Shown: piece by piece, positions 28,472 to 40,960 of the stretch
Position numbering within the stretch: position 1 is the stretch's first letter
How the letters are laid out: each line of letters opens with the position of its first letter
Source: Cherax quadricarinatus
Taxonomy: Eukaryota; Arthropoda; Malacostraca; Decapoda; Parastacidae
Direction: 5' to 3'
DNA: 64,000 bases
NCBI RefSeq assembly: GCF_038502225.1
Contig: NC_091293.1
Coordinates: 13,744,939-13,808,938, forward strand
The notes under the pieces: generated by a model
What the model was told of the DNA's origin: nothing
Seen by the model: the letters and a program-made list of their open reading frames with translations, nothing else
Databases searched by the model: none
Program-made: the position numbers and the translations under genes

Positions 28472-31412
28472 ATGGGTTTTGGCAGGAAAACAGTGAAGTC
28501 CCAGTGTAGTAATATTACGAGTTCTAGGGAAACTAGTAATAATAAGAACGAGATAGATATTGAAAAGCCAGGGACCTTGGGTGATAAGGACAGTAATAGG
28601 TTTAGTAGGAAAATAGAAATGAGCAGGAAGGGTAAAGAGAAAGGAGAGTCTTTCAATGTTTATTATGCTAATTGCCGTAGTGCTAGGAATAAGATGGACG
28701 AGTTGAGATTAGTTGCTAGTGTAGGTAACATTGATGTATTTGCCTTAACTGAGACGTGGTTTAATTCAAAAAGTCGGGACATGCCTGCGGAATGTCATAT
28801 TCAGGGTTTTAAATTGTTCCAAGAAGATAGAAGTATTGGGAGGGGGGGGTGGGGTGGCATTGTATGTCCGAGATCGCTTGAACTGTTGCATAAAAACGGG
28901 TATTAAGTCTGAAGTAACACATACAGAGTCTGTTTGGATAGAATTTTCAGAGGGGCATGAAAAACTGATTTTAGGAGTGATATACCGTCCCCCTAACTTA
29001 GATAGGGACCAAGGGAAACTACTATGGGAGGAAATTGTTAAGGCCACAAGGCACGATAATGTAGTAATTCTAGGAGACTTTAACTTTAGTCATCTTGATT
29101 GGAATTTCTTGACTGGGAATTTAGAATCGTACGACTTCTTAGAAGTATTTCAGGATTGTTTTTTGAAGCAGTTTGTGACAGAACCTACAAGGGGAAATAA
29201 CCTGCTTGACTTAGTTATGGCAAACAATGAATCCCTTGTTAATAATTTAGAAATTTCAGAGGAACTGGGTGCTAGCGACCACAAGTCAATTACATTTAGC
29301 ATTGAATGGAAGTACGATAGTAGCGATAACTCAGTAACAGTCCCAGATTTTCGCTTAGCAGATTACGATGGGCTTAGAGAACACTTATCATCTGTTGACT
29401 GGGGTAACGAAGAGAGCTATCAATATGACAGTTTTCTGAACACTATACATGCTGCTCAAAGAGCGTTTATCCCATATAAAGAAATTAGATCAAATAGAAA
29501 TGACCCAAAATGGATGAATAATAGGCTCAAATATCTACTAGGGCATAAGAAAGGAATTTATAGGCGTATCAAAAGAGGTGAGGGTCATCTTATGAATCAG
29601 TATATTGACACTAAGAGGGACATTAAAAAGGGGATAAGAAAAGCTAAAAGGGACTATGAAATTAAAGTTGCTAGGGATTCTAAAACTAACCCAAAAAGTT
29701 TTTTCCAGGTCTATAGAACAAAAGTTAGAGATAAGATAGGTCCCCTTAAAAATAACTATGGGCACCTTACTGACAATGAGAATGAAATGTGCTTGATTTT
29801 AAATAATTATTTTCTCTCAGTTTTTACACAGGAAGACACTAACAATATTCCAGTAATTAATTTTTACAGTGGGCTAGAAGAAGATAAATTATGTAACATC
29901 ACAGTCACTAGTGAGATGGTTGTGAGGCAGATAGACAGACTGAAGCAAAATAAGTCGCCGGGTCCTGATGAGGTTTTTTCAAGGGTTCTTAAGGAATGCA
30001 AAATGGAACTCTGTGAACCATTAACTAATATTTTTAATTTATCTCTTCAAACAGGTGTAGTGTCTGATATGTGGAAGATGGCTAATGTAACTCCTATTTT
30101 TAAAACAGGGGACAAGTCGTTACCGTCAAATTACCGCCCAATAAGCCTGACCTCAATTGTAGGCAAATTACTAGAGTCAATTATAGCTGAGATTATAAGA
30201 AGCCATCTCGATAAGCATAGCTTGATTAATGATACTCAGCATGGATTCACAAGAGGCCGGTCTTGTCTAACTAATTTATTAACTTTCTTCAGTAAAGCTT
30301 TTGAGGCTGTTGACCACAATAAAGAATTTGATATTATTTACCTAGATTTTAGTAAGGCTTTTGATAGAGTTCCGCACCATAGACTGTTAAAGAAAGTGGC
30401 AGCTCATGGCATTGGGGGAAAAGTGCTCTCGTGGATCGAGTCATGGCTCACTGACAGGAAGCAGAGAGTGTCCATAAATGGGGTTAAATCCGAGTGGGGA
30501 TCTGTAACAAGTGGCGTTCCACAGGGATCAGTCTTGGGCCCGTTGTTATTTATAATATATATCAATGATCTTGATGAGGGAATTACTAGTGATATGAGCA
30601 AATTCGCCGATGACACAAAGATAGGTAGGATAATTGATTCAAACGTAGATGTTAGGGAACTTCAGGAGGATTTAAACAAACTCTATTCTTGGTCAGAAAA
30701 GTGGCAGATGCAGTTCAATGTAGATAAATGCAAGGTTCTGAAGCTTGGGAGTGCCCATAACCCTAGTACTTATAAATTAAATGATGTAGAACTTAGCCAT
30801 ACAGATTACGAAAAGGACTTGGGGGTTATGGTGAGCAGCAACCTTAAACCAAGACAGCAATGCCTAAGCGTACGTAATAAGGCAAATAGATTACTGGGAT
30901 TTATATCAAGAAGTGTAAGCAACAGAAGTCCAGAGGTCATACTGCAGCTTTATACATCATTAGTAAGGCCTCACCTTGATTATGCAGCTCAGTTCTGGTC
31001 TCCGTATTACAAAATGGACATAAATTCGTTAGAAAACATTCAGCGTAGGATGACTAAATTAATACATAGCATCAGAAATCTTCCTTATGAAGAAAGATTG
31101 AAGACTCTTAAGTTACATTCACTTGTTAGACGAAGAATGAGAGGAGACCTGATCGAAGTGTATAAGTGGAAGATAGGTATTAATAAAGGGGATATTAATA
31201 AGGTCTTGAGAATGTCTCTCCAAGAGAGAACGCGCAGTAATGGATTTAAATTAGATAAGTTTAGATTTAGAAAGGACATCGGAAAGTATTGGTTTGGAAA
31301 TAGGGTAGTTGATGAGTGGAACAGTCTACCTAGTTGGGTTATTGAGGCTGGGACTTTGGGTAGTTTCAAATCTAGGTTGGATAAGTACATGAGTGGGATG
31401 GGTTGGATTTGA
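28472..31412 (+). pseudogene. CR1 copy C ORF2 (endonuclease-RT), single +1 frameshift at a G run
   Basis: The frame from 28472 (MGFGRKTVKSQCSN) covers the start of the endonuclease, then breaks at 28838-28850, where the sequence has A then G8 T G4. Copy B has AA then G6 T G4 at the same place, one base shorter. The second frame is open from there to the stop at 31412. It includes GDFNFSHLDW, GASDHKSI, NKSPGPDEV, SGVPQGSVLGPLLF, FADDTK (codons from 30603) and a C-terminal region ending MSGMGWI. Apart from the homopolymer event no stop is present over about 980 codons. It could be a recent mutation or a base-calling error. Confidence 0.93.
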
Positions 31413-31567
31413 GTGGGACTTGCACATCAGAGCTTATTTCTTGGGTGGCATTGAAAATTGGGTAGGGCAAATGTTTTGTTAGTGGGATGAATTGTAAAGG
31501 ACCTGCCTAGTATGGGCCAGCAGGCCTCCTGCAGTGTTCCTCCTTTCTTATGTTCTTATGTTCTTAT

Positions 31568-31652
31568 AGTGTGTCAGTATAGTGTGGCAGTATAGTGTGT
31601 CAGTATAGTGTGTCAGTATAGTGTGTCAGTACAGTGTGTCAGTACAGTGTCT
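31568..31652 (+). repeat. 13-bp minisatellite, segment 2
   Basis: About 6.5 units of the same array, between CR1 copy C and the 5' LTR of gypsy element A. Confidence 0.95.
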
Positions 31653-31946
31653 TGTCAGCATAGTTGCTGATCCCTGTGTTATATAGCATAGCATATAGTA
31701 TCATCCATGTGCTTTAGATAGGAGATCCCTTTTAGGCCTGTGAGTTTGTGTGATGTCACGGGATGCACATGTGTACGTTCGTACCTCTGCCTCGGCCTCA
31801 GTCGGCATGTAGACATAGACAGGCAAGGACAGGCAGAGGCTGGGCTCCATTTCCCATCATCACAGTCCGACAATATATATCATTACCATCCAACAAGTGT
31901 GTCTACCTTCAACCCTCGATATCTCCATTTAAGAACCCCTACGACA
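31653..31946 (+). repeat. Gypsy A 5' LTR, 294 bp
   Basis: TGTC at the start and GACA at the end are inverted. By eye about eight substitutions separate it from the 3' LTR, so roughly 97 percent identity. It includes a TGATGTCA/TGACGTCA-like site. Confidence 0.92.
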
Positions 31947-31948
31947 AA

Positions 31949-31960
31949 TGGTGGCAGCGG
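31949..31960 (+). promoter_or_regulatory. Candidate primer-binding site, gypsy A
   Basis: TGGTGGCAGCGG starts two bases inside the LTR. It would pair with a tRNA ending CCGCTGCCACCA, consistent with some tRNA-Leu species. The same place in element B reads TGGTGGCACCGG. Confidence 0.6.
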
Positions 31961-34200
31961 TGTGGGCGTAAAATTGATAATTACGCCGATGTACGGAGAT
32001 TTCTTTCGACCAGCAAGACGGCCATTTCGTGTCGCCAATAGGCCGACCTAGCCAAGACTGCTACCTCAAGTCAGCTACTCTCTCACGCTCCTACCAGCTT
32101 CTACACCATTCACTGGTCAGTCTCTTTGTATTAGTATTTATCTGCTTATTTGCATCACTCCCTAGGGGTTGACCCAAGTTTGCAAAATAAGCCAGCTTCC
32201 AGTCTGTGGTGGGGGAGTCAGAACAACGGAGTCCAGTCGAGCCTAGTTTACTCCATCCAGTTCTTTTGCCTGCCAAGCCAGCTTCCACCCCTGCTGTGCT
32301 CATCGTGTGAAGTTATCAAGCTATTCTGTGTGAAGGGTTAAGATAAGCCAAGTAGAAACTAACCCAGGTGTCTTACCCCAGTACTCAAGCAAGCCACGTG
32401 AGTAGTCTTCATCGCTTGTGATTCAAGCTCCAAGCCATTCTGAGTGCTCTTTTTCATCCTTGTGGTGTTGTGGTATTTCTTGGGTGTATTTTAAGCTAGC
32501 CAGCTTAGAATATCTTCGCGGCAGTGTGGCTGTCCTCAGTGAGGCTTACGCCGTTCAACCCATAGGCCCAACCACCCACTCACCACGTGTGTCTCACCAC
32601 GCGGTCTCAGACGCCTTAGCCCTGTTATGCCCACAAACCCAACCACTCTCACTGTTTTGGTACTCACCCAACCTCCACCAGTGTTTTGGGTACACAACTC
32701 CGGGTTCCAGCAGCATATTTTAAGGACCACATAGGGGGTCAAGAGCTAGAGTGTGTTTCGTGCCACCGTTAAAAGCCTCCTGTGTGAGATGTAAGCGCAA
32801 TTCTACGGTCACGTGTGCAGAGGACAGCAGCAAGACGACATAAACAATCCTCTACTCTCCACTACCATCTACCTCATTCTACACCAAGTCGTTACAGCGA
32901 TAATTAATATTTTTTTTAAAAGAGACATTTGCGAGTGTTGAGACATTTCTTTTGTGTTCCAATGATTTTCTTAGTGACATTCAGTGACTTTTGATTAGAC
33001 TCAGTGTTTATCATATACTGATTGCAATAATTTGATGATCTCCTTAATTCAGTGTTAATTTTCGTGCATTATCTTATATCTGTTGTGTTGTGTGTCTTTT
33101 TATACACTTGAAGTAAGTACTTAGTGTTTTTCCTTGTTGTGTGTGCAACATATGAGCAGAACAGAACTTGTGTTTACACTTCAGAATCACCTTGTGTTCT
33201 CAGTATTCCAGTGAAGTATTTCAGTAATTTATCAGCTTTATTCTGCATCACAACTCAGTGTTGTCTGCTATAATTTTTTCTTCCCAGCATTTGTGTATTC
33301 TTGTTATGTTCCCTGTGTGTTGAACATTCTTGTGTTCATATTCTTTCATTTAGCCAGTGTCTAATTTGTCTTATTTCCACAGACAATAGTGCCATTATTT
33401 TGTGCAAGCAAGAAATCATTTTTTACAAAAATTTTCACACAAGTTTCATTGCAAGAAAATTCTAGTATTGTGTTTATGTTGATGTGTTGTGTTCTGCATC
33501 ACTGTAAGTGTTCAAACTTTTTGTTCTGTATTTTAGCACCTATTATTTTTAATGTTTCATTGAACAAATTCACTCTTAGTGCAATTTTTAAGTTCTTCTT
33601 TTAGAGTAAATTGTTCTTTTGCTTGTTAAGTGTTGCTTGAGTGCAGTTAAGAGTTAAAGTGTTCCCCCAGTTCATTCCTTGATATATTTCTTTTCTTGTG
33701 TGTGTAATAATTTTTATTATTGCTCATTGACTCATTTTGCAATAATTCTTGTGCAAAGACTGTGTTGCCATTAAAGTTTTTTTCTTGCAGAAATTTTATG
33801 CAGTACTTGTTGATTAGCAATTGTTATTTGCAATATTGCTACAGTTTATTTCAGTGCAGTTTCTTATGCTCTGTTCTGTGCATATTTTATTCTTTCTGTG
33901 CCATTTTATTTTATTCAAGCTTTATTGAGTCCATTTTATCATTTTATTGTGTGTTTCCCTATTGCATTGAAAGTAAAGACAACTCGCTGTGCCATTCATT
34001 CAATTTAAGGTGAAAGTTGAGCAAATCAGATTTGAGTAAAGTACAAGTTCTCTTGATTTTCAAAGTGTTTTTCATTCAGTTGCGTATTTTTCTCGTGTGA
34101 GTTCTTTGCTTACTGTGTGACCTGTCAATTTTTAATTACTTATGCAGAATAGTTAAGCATTTTTTCCCCATTTAAGTTCACTGTGTTGTGTGTTCCTCAG
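31961..34200 (+). other. Gypsy A leader, 2.2 kb, no protein-coding signal
   Basis: Long T-rich leader homologous in parts to the leader of element B (for example the GGGGTTGACCC phrase at about 32168 and 55148) and, inverted, to element A2 (41.3-43.4 kb). Short open frames within it have no domain. It ends TTCCTCAG at 34200, directly joined to the middle of the protease region. Confidence 0.75.
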
Positions 34201-36700
34201 TTACGACGTGTCCTCCTCGTTGAACCAACTTCTGTAACCTCCCTTAGCGGAGTAGCTGGTTCCCTTCTGCGAGTCCGAGGTCAGACTTCGCTCACCTTTA
34301 CTATCCAAGGCAGAGACTTTACTGCTGCTTTTCTTGTTGTCGACCAGATTACTTTCCCTGGTGACCTTCTACTGGGATTTGCTCTCATGCGAGACTTACG
34401 CATTGTGCTTGACCCGTACCGATGGCATGCCCAAATTGACGACTTGATCATTCCATTCTGGGGTTACCAGCTTGGATCAGAAATCTGTCATACTGCTGCA
34501 GAGTATGATGTACGCATTAAGTCCTTACAAGCCAATGCATTCTCCAGTAGCGTACCCAAGCGGTCAGGCACTGGTAACTCTGTCACTCCCATCTGTGTTC
34601 CACCTACATCTTCAGTCTTGCAAGATAGTGTTCCGTTGCCTCAAGTGTCCGAGGACACTCAGACTGCCTTGAGTGCACAGCCTATCCCTGCGATGACTGC
34701 TAGTTCGAGTAGTAGTTTCTCCACAGGGGATGCCTTGTCAGAAAACGATTACTTGAAACTAGTAATGCCATCTCTTGTTGATGTCACATGCCGTCTGTTG
34801 CGGCTAGTGCTCTCACTAGAGTGTCTGTTATTGTTCCTAATGTTCCAGATGGTGATAACGTCCTAGTTGACAGTGATTCCTGCAAGGTCAAGGGTTTATT
34901 TGTTGAACCTTCCTTTCACGTTGTAAGAGACAGTAAGATCCAATTACTCCTTGCTAACACTTCGGGTCACAGTGTTCGTCTCAGAGGAAATACCAACCTC
35001 GTTGACCTAGTTCACTATCTTTACCCTGTTCAAGTACAGGATGACGTGTCACCTGACCAGTGGGTCGGTGCTATTTCAACAGTGGAGACCTCATCCACTC
35101 TGCTGGATCAATCCATCCCACCAGTTGAGGAGAAAGACTTAGCTCCCACTGACTTCCCAGATGAAGTCCAGCGCTTGTTGACGCTGTTGAACAAACGTCG
35201 TAAAGCCATTGCCTTACCAGGTGAGAAGATGGGTATAACGAACTTATTGTCCCATCGTATTCCACTTGAACCTGGTACTAGACCTATCTATATACCTGCG
35301 TACAGAATGCCTCATTCCCAAGTTGCTGTCGCAGAGGAATTGATCAATCAGATGCTCAATGATAGAGTTATTGCACATAGCAATTCACCCTGGAATGCGC
35401 CCTTGATCCTAGTGCCTAAGAAGGACAGCACTTGGCGCCCGGTGATTGACTTTAGGAAGTTAAATGCGAGAACCATTCCAGATCGCTTCCCACTTCCTGT
35501 ACTAGGTGACCTTTCACGCAATATCGGAGATAACAAAGTCCTCTCGACCCTGGACTTGTTATAAGGGTTTTGGCAAGTCCCTCTTCACGAGGACAGCCAA
35601 GAGTTAACTGCATTCTCCACTCCCACAGGTCATTATCACTTCCTCCATATGGCGTTTGGATTACGATCATCTCCTATCACGTTCTCATGACCAACATCTT
35701 TAGAGGTCTTACAGGTGAAGCACTTATGGTGTACTTAGACGACGTAATCGTCATGTCCGAAGATGTGGATACACATCTGAAAAGACTTGATATAGTACTT
35801 GGCAAGCTTGAAGAAGCCAATTTAAAGATCAAACTGTCCAAATGTCAATTTTTCAGATCAGAAATTAAGTTTCTGGGTCACGTAGTCACTCCTAGAGGGG
35901 TTACGACTGATCAAAGTAAAGTAACTGCAGTACTAAATTTTCAAACTCCCAAAACTGCTGATGCCGTAAGATCCTTTGTGGGCTTAGCAGGTTTTTATAG
36001 ATCTTTCATTGCCAATTTTTCTTCCATAGCTGCTCCGCTAACTGAATTGCTTAAGAAAGATGCTCCTTTCGTTTGGACCTTCCGTCAAGAAAGAGCATTC
36101 CAAACTCTAAAAGAAAAGTTAGCATCTGCTCCAATTTTGAAATTCCCAGATTTTTCTAAGCCCTTCTATCTGACAACTGATGCTAGTTCAATAGGCATAG
36201 GTGCCGTACTAGCTCAGAAGACTGATGGCAAGTACAACGCAGTTGCATTTGCTAGCCGAGTCCTTACAAAGGCTGAACGTAATTTTAGAGTAACGGAGCA
36301 AGAAGCTTTAGCAATAGTATGGTCTTTAAAGCACTTCCGAGACATTATTTACCAGTACCCTGTTCATGTCTTGAAAGACCATGCACCACTGATACCTTTA
36401 TTCCAGAACAAACAACCTACTGGAAGGTTAGCCAGATGGACCTTGACTATCCAAGAGTTCAATCCCACCTTTGAACATTTACCTGGCAAGTCAAATGTAG
36501 TCGCAGATGCTTTATCGTGACACGTTAGTGTAGTTACTGCAGATCCTCCATTTACTGTCGAGGATGTCAAAAATGCCCAAAGAACAGATCCCATGTGGTC
36601 TGGTGTGATTCGATTCCTGCTCCAGGAAGATCTTATTCTTACTGTGAAGCCACCAGCACCCATTAGTGACTTTGTAATGAGCCAAGAATTACTGTATTGA
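34201..36700 (+). pseudogene. Gypsy A protease (partial), RT and RNase H, broken
   Basis: Joins element B sequence at its position 58452, so the protease Asp-Ser-Gly motif is missing. A 16-17-bp deletion near 34797 shifts frame. The RT then reads LSHRIPLEPGTRPIY and NSPWNAPLILVPKKD. TAA at 35562-35564 replaces a Gln/Phe region codon seen intact in B, and a 7-bp deletion near 35689 shifts frame again. The catalytic YLDDVIV is at about 35736-35756. RNase H has TDASSIGIGAVLAQ (about 36178) and ends with TGA at 36518-36520 and TGA at 36698-36700. Five or more lesions make it non-functional. Confidence 0.92.
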
Positions 36701-38104
36701 ACAGCCGAGTTGGGTACTCCAAGCAGAAGAGTGTACCAGTTAGTAATTCCACAGTCACTGGTGAATGTAGCTCTACAGCTAGTTCATGATGCACCAGGTG
36801 TTGCATACCCTGGTATGGATCGTTCTGTGAAACAAGCCAGAATGAAATACTTTTGGCCACGTATGGCAACTGACATTTCCGAGTATATTAAGAAATGTAG
36901 TGTCTGTATGCAACATAAAGGAAATGTCAATGGTCCTAATCCAATCCAAGTGTACCCAACCACTAGCGAACCATGGGAAAGAGTTGTCCTTGACTTGTTA
37001 ACCAATTTTAAATGTTCCCTCCAAGGCAACAAACATCTGTGTGTTATGGTAGACCATTTCACCAGATATTGTGAGTTAGTTCCTATTACAGATAAGACTG
37101 CAGAGACAGTAGCTAAAGCGTTTAACGAACGCATTATCTGCAGGCATACCACCCCTAAGTCCTTAGTAACAGATAATGGAGGTGAATTTTGTAATGAGAT
37201 TCTAGAAAATTTGTGTACTTTATACAATATCTCTAAATCCACCATTGTTCCTCATCATCCTGCCAGCAATGGGTTAGCCGAAAGAACCAATAAGAAAGTA
37301 CTTGATGTCCTGAGAGCCACTATCAACCCCAATAGTGAAACTTGGGATGAAGTCATACCAGATGTTCAATGTGCCATAAATTCTGCTTACAATGCTTCCA
37401 GAGGTGATACTCCACATTATGCATTGTATGGTGTAGACAAGCGTTTACCCTATGAGTTGTTATATTCCACTCCGAAACCTAATTACAACCCTGATGATTT
37501 CGTAGCAACTCGTACCAGCATGGCTCAAAGTGTTTTTAGAAGAATTCGTGAAACACTTCATAAATCAACAGCAGAATTTACTAGAGTAACTAATAGCTGT
37601 GCTAAGCCATCAAAAGTAAAAGTAGGTTCAAGAGTAATGCTGACAAATTTCAACAAAACATCCGAAATGCCTAAGCTCGATCAAAAGTTTGTCGGACCTT
37701 ATCGAGTTGTAGAACATATCTCTGGTAATAAGTATAAGGTTAGATAAATTAGTACTGGTAAGTACAAAGAATCGCATTTAGATCATATGAAATTAGTATG
37801 CGATGTTGATGATTTTGCTACCCAGACTAATGTGACAGATGCTGAAAATCCTCTTGACTCTGTACCCTCTACCTCAGATACTCAGTTAGATAACCAACCT
37901 GAATGTCGTTACTCCTTGTGTACTCGACAAGTAATGAGAAACCCACAAGTATCTTTTGTAGATACTCGTTCAGATCTCCCTCAGTCAAGGCATGTGTTAG
38001 CCATTGCAGAGGAATTCGATCCTCCCAGAGATGATAACCATTCTGCATATGTAAACCTCACCCTCGCAGAATTGGGTTTAAATGTACATAGTCTGTATAA
38101 CTAA
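36701..38104 (+). pseudogene. Gypsy A integrase with C-terminal tail, one late stop
   Basis: The N-terminal zinc-binding HHCC region spans about 36781-36920 with KKCSVCMQHKGN. The catalytic core has VVLDLLTNF (Asp), SLVTDNGGEF (Asp) and GLAERTNKK (Glu). The C-terminal part, FVGPYRVVEHISGNKYKVR, is followed by TAA at 37745-37747, where element B has an open codon. The tail to 38104 (EFDPPRDDNHSAYVNLTLAE) continues in the same frame as in B. Apart from that TAA the domain is open, so it decayed little. Confidence 0.92.
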
Positions 38105-38553
38105 ATGTCCGAGATGAAGTAAATTGTCAACTGTTTGTTATTAACTGATTAGTTTTTTTAGATTTTTTTTTTTCGTATTCACGTTCCCTCTGTATTCTGA
38201 GAATTTGACAGTAACGATCTGAGTGCACCAGATGCTTTTGCTGTTAATTTCACCTTGTATATATATATTTATTCTTCCTCAGAATTCGTAGAGTGCATGA
38301 ATACAGATCGATCGATCAATTCCATCCATATTGTACAATGAATTGTTCTTATAGTTTGTAATGCATTACGTTAAAAGTGATTATGTTAACACCCATTATG
38401 TAAAATTCATTTTGTTAACATCCATTATGATACATCCATTAGTTCTAAGTTATATATTAATTTGTTATTGTATAGAATCAACCCAGAACCCCCTGCCTGT
38501 TCAGCCTATAGATAGTAGTGTATGTCGAGACAACATACGTAACATGACTGAGC
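38105..38553 (+). other. Gypsy A 3' untranslated region with conserved hairpin
   Basis: No gene. It contains repeated ATTATGTTAACACCCATTATG-like words and, at 38520-38538, GTATGTCG AGA CAACATAC, a hairpin with one mismatch that is perfect in elements B and A2. No clear polypurine tract precedes the LTR. Confidence 0.7.
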
Positions 38554-38847
38554 TGTCAGCATAGTTGCTGATCCCTGTGTTATATAGCATAGCATATAGT
38601 ATCATCCATGTGCTTTAGATAGGAGATCCCTTTTAGGCCTGTGACTTTGTGTGACGTCACGGGATGTGCATGTGTACGTTCGTACCTCTGCCTTGGCCTC
38701 AGTCAGCGTGTAGACATAGACAGGCAAGGACAGGCAGAGGCTGGGCTCCATTTCCCATCATCACAGTCTGACAATATATATCATTACCATCCAACAAGTG
38801 TGTCTACCTTCAACCCTCGATATCTCCATTTAAGAACCCCTACGACA
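38554..38847 (+). repeat. Gypsy A 3' LTR, 294 bp
   Basis: Same length and ends as the 5' LTR. Followed directly by GTGTCAGTATA of the minisatellite. Confidence 0.92.
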
Positions 38848-39207
38848 GTGTCAGTATAATGTGTCAGTATAGTGTGGCAGTATAGTGTGTCAGTATAGTG
38901 TGGCAGTATAGTGTGTCAGTATAGTGTGGCAGTATAGTGTGTCAGTATAGTGTGTCAGTATAGTGTGGCAGTATAGTGTGTCAGTACAGTGTGTCAGTAT
39001 AGTGTGTCAGTATAGTGTGTCAGTATAGTGTGTCAGTATAGTGTGTCAGTATAGTGTGTCAGTATAGTGTGGCAGTACAGTGTGTCAGTATAGTGTGGCA
39101 GTATAGTGTGTCAGTATAGTGTGTTTGTATAGTGTGTCAGTATAGTGTGGCAGTATAGTGTGTCAGTATAGTGTGTCAGTATAGTGCGTCGGTATAGTGT
39201 GTCAGTA
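38848..39207 (+). repeat. 13-bp minisatellite, segment 3 (about 28 units)
   Basis: Continues the array between gypsy elements A and A2. Confidence 0.95.
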
Positions 39208-39496
39208 TGTCGTATGGGGTTCGGTAAGGAGATAAGGTTGAAGGTAGACACACTTGTTGGATGGTAACGATATATTGTCAGACTGTGGTAATGGGAGATT
39301 GAGCCCCCAGCCTGCCTTGTCCTGCCTATGTCTACACGCCGACTGAGAGGGAGGCAGAGGTACGAACGTGCACATGCGCATCCCGTGACGTCACACAAAC
39401 AGTCACAGGCCTAAAAGGGATCCTCTATATAAACACATGGATGGTACTATGATATGCTATACATCACATATAAGGGGATCAGCAACTATGCTGACA
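39208..39496 (-). repeat. Gypsy A2 3' LTR
   Basis: On the plus strand it starts TGTCGTATGGGGTTC and ends CTATGCTGACA, the complement of the element A LTR ends. Confidence 0.88.
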
Positions 39497-39511
39497 GCTC
39501 GGTCATGTTAT

Positions 39512-39530
39512 GTATGTCGTCTCGACATAC
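39512..39530 (-). promoter_or_regulatory. Conserved hairpin before the 3' LTR of A2
   Basis: GTATGTCG and CGACATAC pair perfectly around a 3-base loop, 15 bases inside the LTR boundary. Same structure as 38520-38538 and 62704-62722. Confidence 0.75.
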
Positions 39531-39810
39531 ACTACTATCCTATAGGCTGAACAGGCAAATGGTTCTGGGCTGATTCTATATAATAACAAATTCATATATA
39601 ACTTTGAACTAATGGATGGTATCATAATGGATGTTAACAAAATGAGTTTTATGTAATGGGTGTTAACGTAATCACTTTTAACGTAATGAGTTTCATTGTA
39701 ATGAGTTTTAACGTAATGCATTACAAACTATAAGAACAAATCATTGTACAATAAGGGATGGAATTGATCGATCGATCTGTATTCATGCGCTCTACGGTTT
39801 CTGAGGAAGA

Positions 39811-39813
<3 letters not shown>

Positions 39814-39853
<40 letters not shown>
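39814..39853 (+). repeat. (AT)n microsatellite inside gypsy A2
   Basis: Expanded relative to the short TATATATATA at the equivalent place in element A near 38260. Confidence 0.95.
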
Positions 39854-39855
<2 letters not shown>

Positions 39856-40199
39856 AGGTGAAATTAACAGCAAAGGCATCTGGTGCAATCAGACCAGTTT
39901 TGCTAAAGTCTCAGAATTCGGAGGGAATGTGAGCATGAAAATTTCTGACAAACTGATCAGCTAATAACAAGGCACACAGTTAACAATTTCATTCATCTCG
40001 GACATCTAATTATACAGGCTGTTTACATCTAAACCCAATTCTGCGAGGGCACGGTTTACGTATGCAGAATGGTTATCATCTCTGGGAGGATCGAATTCCT
40101 CTGCAATGGCTAACACATGCCTTGACTAAGGGAGATCTGATGAGTATCTACAAAAGATACAGCTACATGGACGATCTGAACAAATATCTACAAAAGATA

Positions 40200-40960
40200 C
40201 AGCTACATTCACTAGTGACTTTGGAATTACTAACTCTTCTGCTAGGAGTACTCAACTCGACTGTTCGATACAGTAATTCTTGGCTCATTACAAAGTCACT
40301 AATGGGTGCTGGTGGCTACACAGTCAGAATAAGATCTTCCTGGAGCAGGAATCGAATCACCAGAACACAAGGGATCAGTTCTTTCTTACTGGAGGAATGA
40401 ACAAACTCGGTGGAGTGAATGACTCTCCCCAGTTGAAAAAAACAATGCTATAACACGCAATATGAGCAAGGGAGGACGAATCTACTATGTCTCACTGCAA
40501 GTACAGGGGAAAAGAAATGAACACGGTGAACAATGCTGATATTCAAACTGAGTCGCACACAGTGACACGAGGTATCAACTATAAAGAAACTTCACTTACA
40601 AACGTTAACAACATGTGAAAGTTACTCGAGAAATAACTTCTTACATTGCACGAATTACTGTCAACTAGGATGGGATCACAATCTGGAACACAAGGAACAA
40701 CAACAACACTCAAGTGAGCACACTAGCCACAGAAACGTCTTTCTGCAATGGCTTGTGGCATCAGCAAGAGATGGCATAACTCGTTGCAAGTAAAGTTCTT
40801 CTCAAAGCATCCCCTGGGAAGGAACGAGTACTTGAACAAGTCGCCATCGCAAGGATAGTAGTCTCAGCACTATCCTGCGTGCACAACATTGTGGCTGGAG
40901 TCCAGACAGGAGTGACAGTATTACTAGTGCCTGACTGCTCGGCTACATTAATAAGTAATT
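40200..40960 (-). pseudogene. Remnants of gypsy protease and RNase H-integrase junction in A2
   Basis: On the minus strand, segments match element B around the region coding SGTGNSVTP to VDSDSC (about 40930-40640), then jump to the segment around the end of RNase H (about 40350-40250). The codon corresponding to the shared TGA of A and B is CGA here (plus 40265-40267). No usable frame remains. Confidence 0.7.

Larger units (their letters stand above)
27483..31567 (+). mobile_element. CR1 LINE copy C, near full length, inserted in the minisatellite
   Basis: The minisatellite stops at 27482 and resumes in phase-like fashion at about 31568. The element has a leader longer than copies A and B (starting TGGTGTTCGAGTG), ORF1 (27624-28457), ORF2 (28472-31412 with one frameshift) and a 155-bp 3' UTR. 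The UTR has CATGGGCCAGCAGGCC-type sequence and an octamer tail with three TTCTTATG-like units. Target duplication cannot be judged because the target is repetitive. Best-preserved CR1 in the window. Confidence 0.93.
31653..38847 (+). mobile_element. Ty3/gypsy LTR retrotransposon A, gag-deleted
   Basis: Two 294-bp LTRs (31653-31946, 38554-38847) flank a leader, a pol region with PR C-terminal part, RT, RNase H and integrase, and a 3' region. The element sits in the 13-bp minisatellite. The 5' flank ends GTGTCT and the 3' flank starts GTGTC, so the duplication is blurred by two extra bases. Gag and the protease active site are absent. Pol has at least two frameshifts and several stops. Confidence 0.93.

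Noticed and set aside
33389..34013. Short hydrophobic frames in the gypsy A leader
   Set aside because: Same T-rich composition effect, with no conserved protein between elements.
31647..38852. A clean 4-5 bp target duplication for gypsy A
   Set aside because: GTGT(C) occurs at both sides but two extra bases lie before the 5' LTR, and the repeat-rich target would supply the match by chance.
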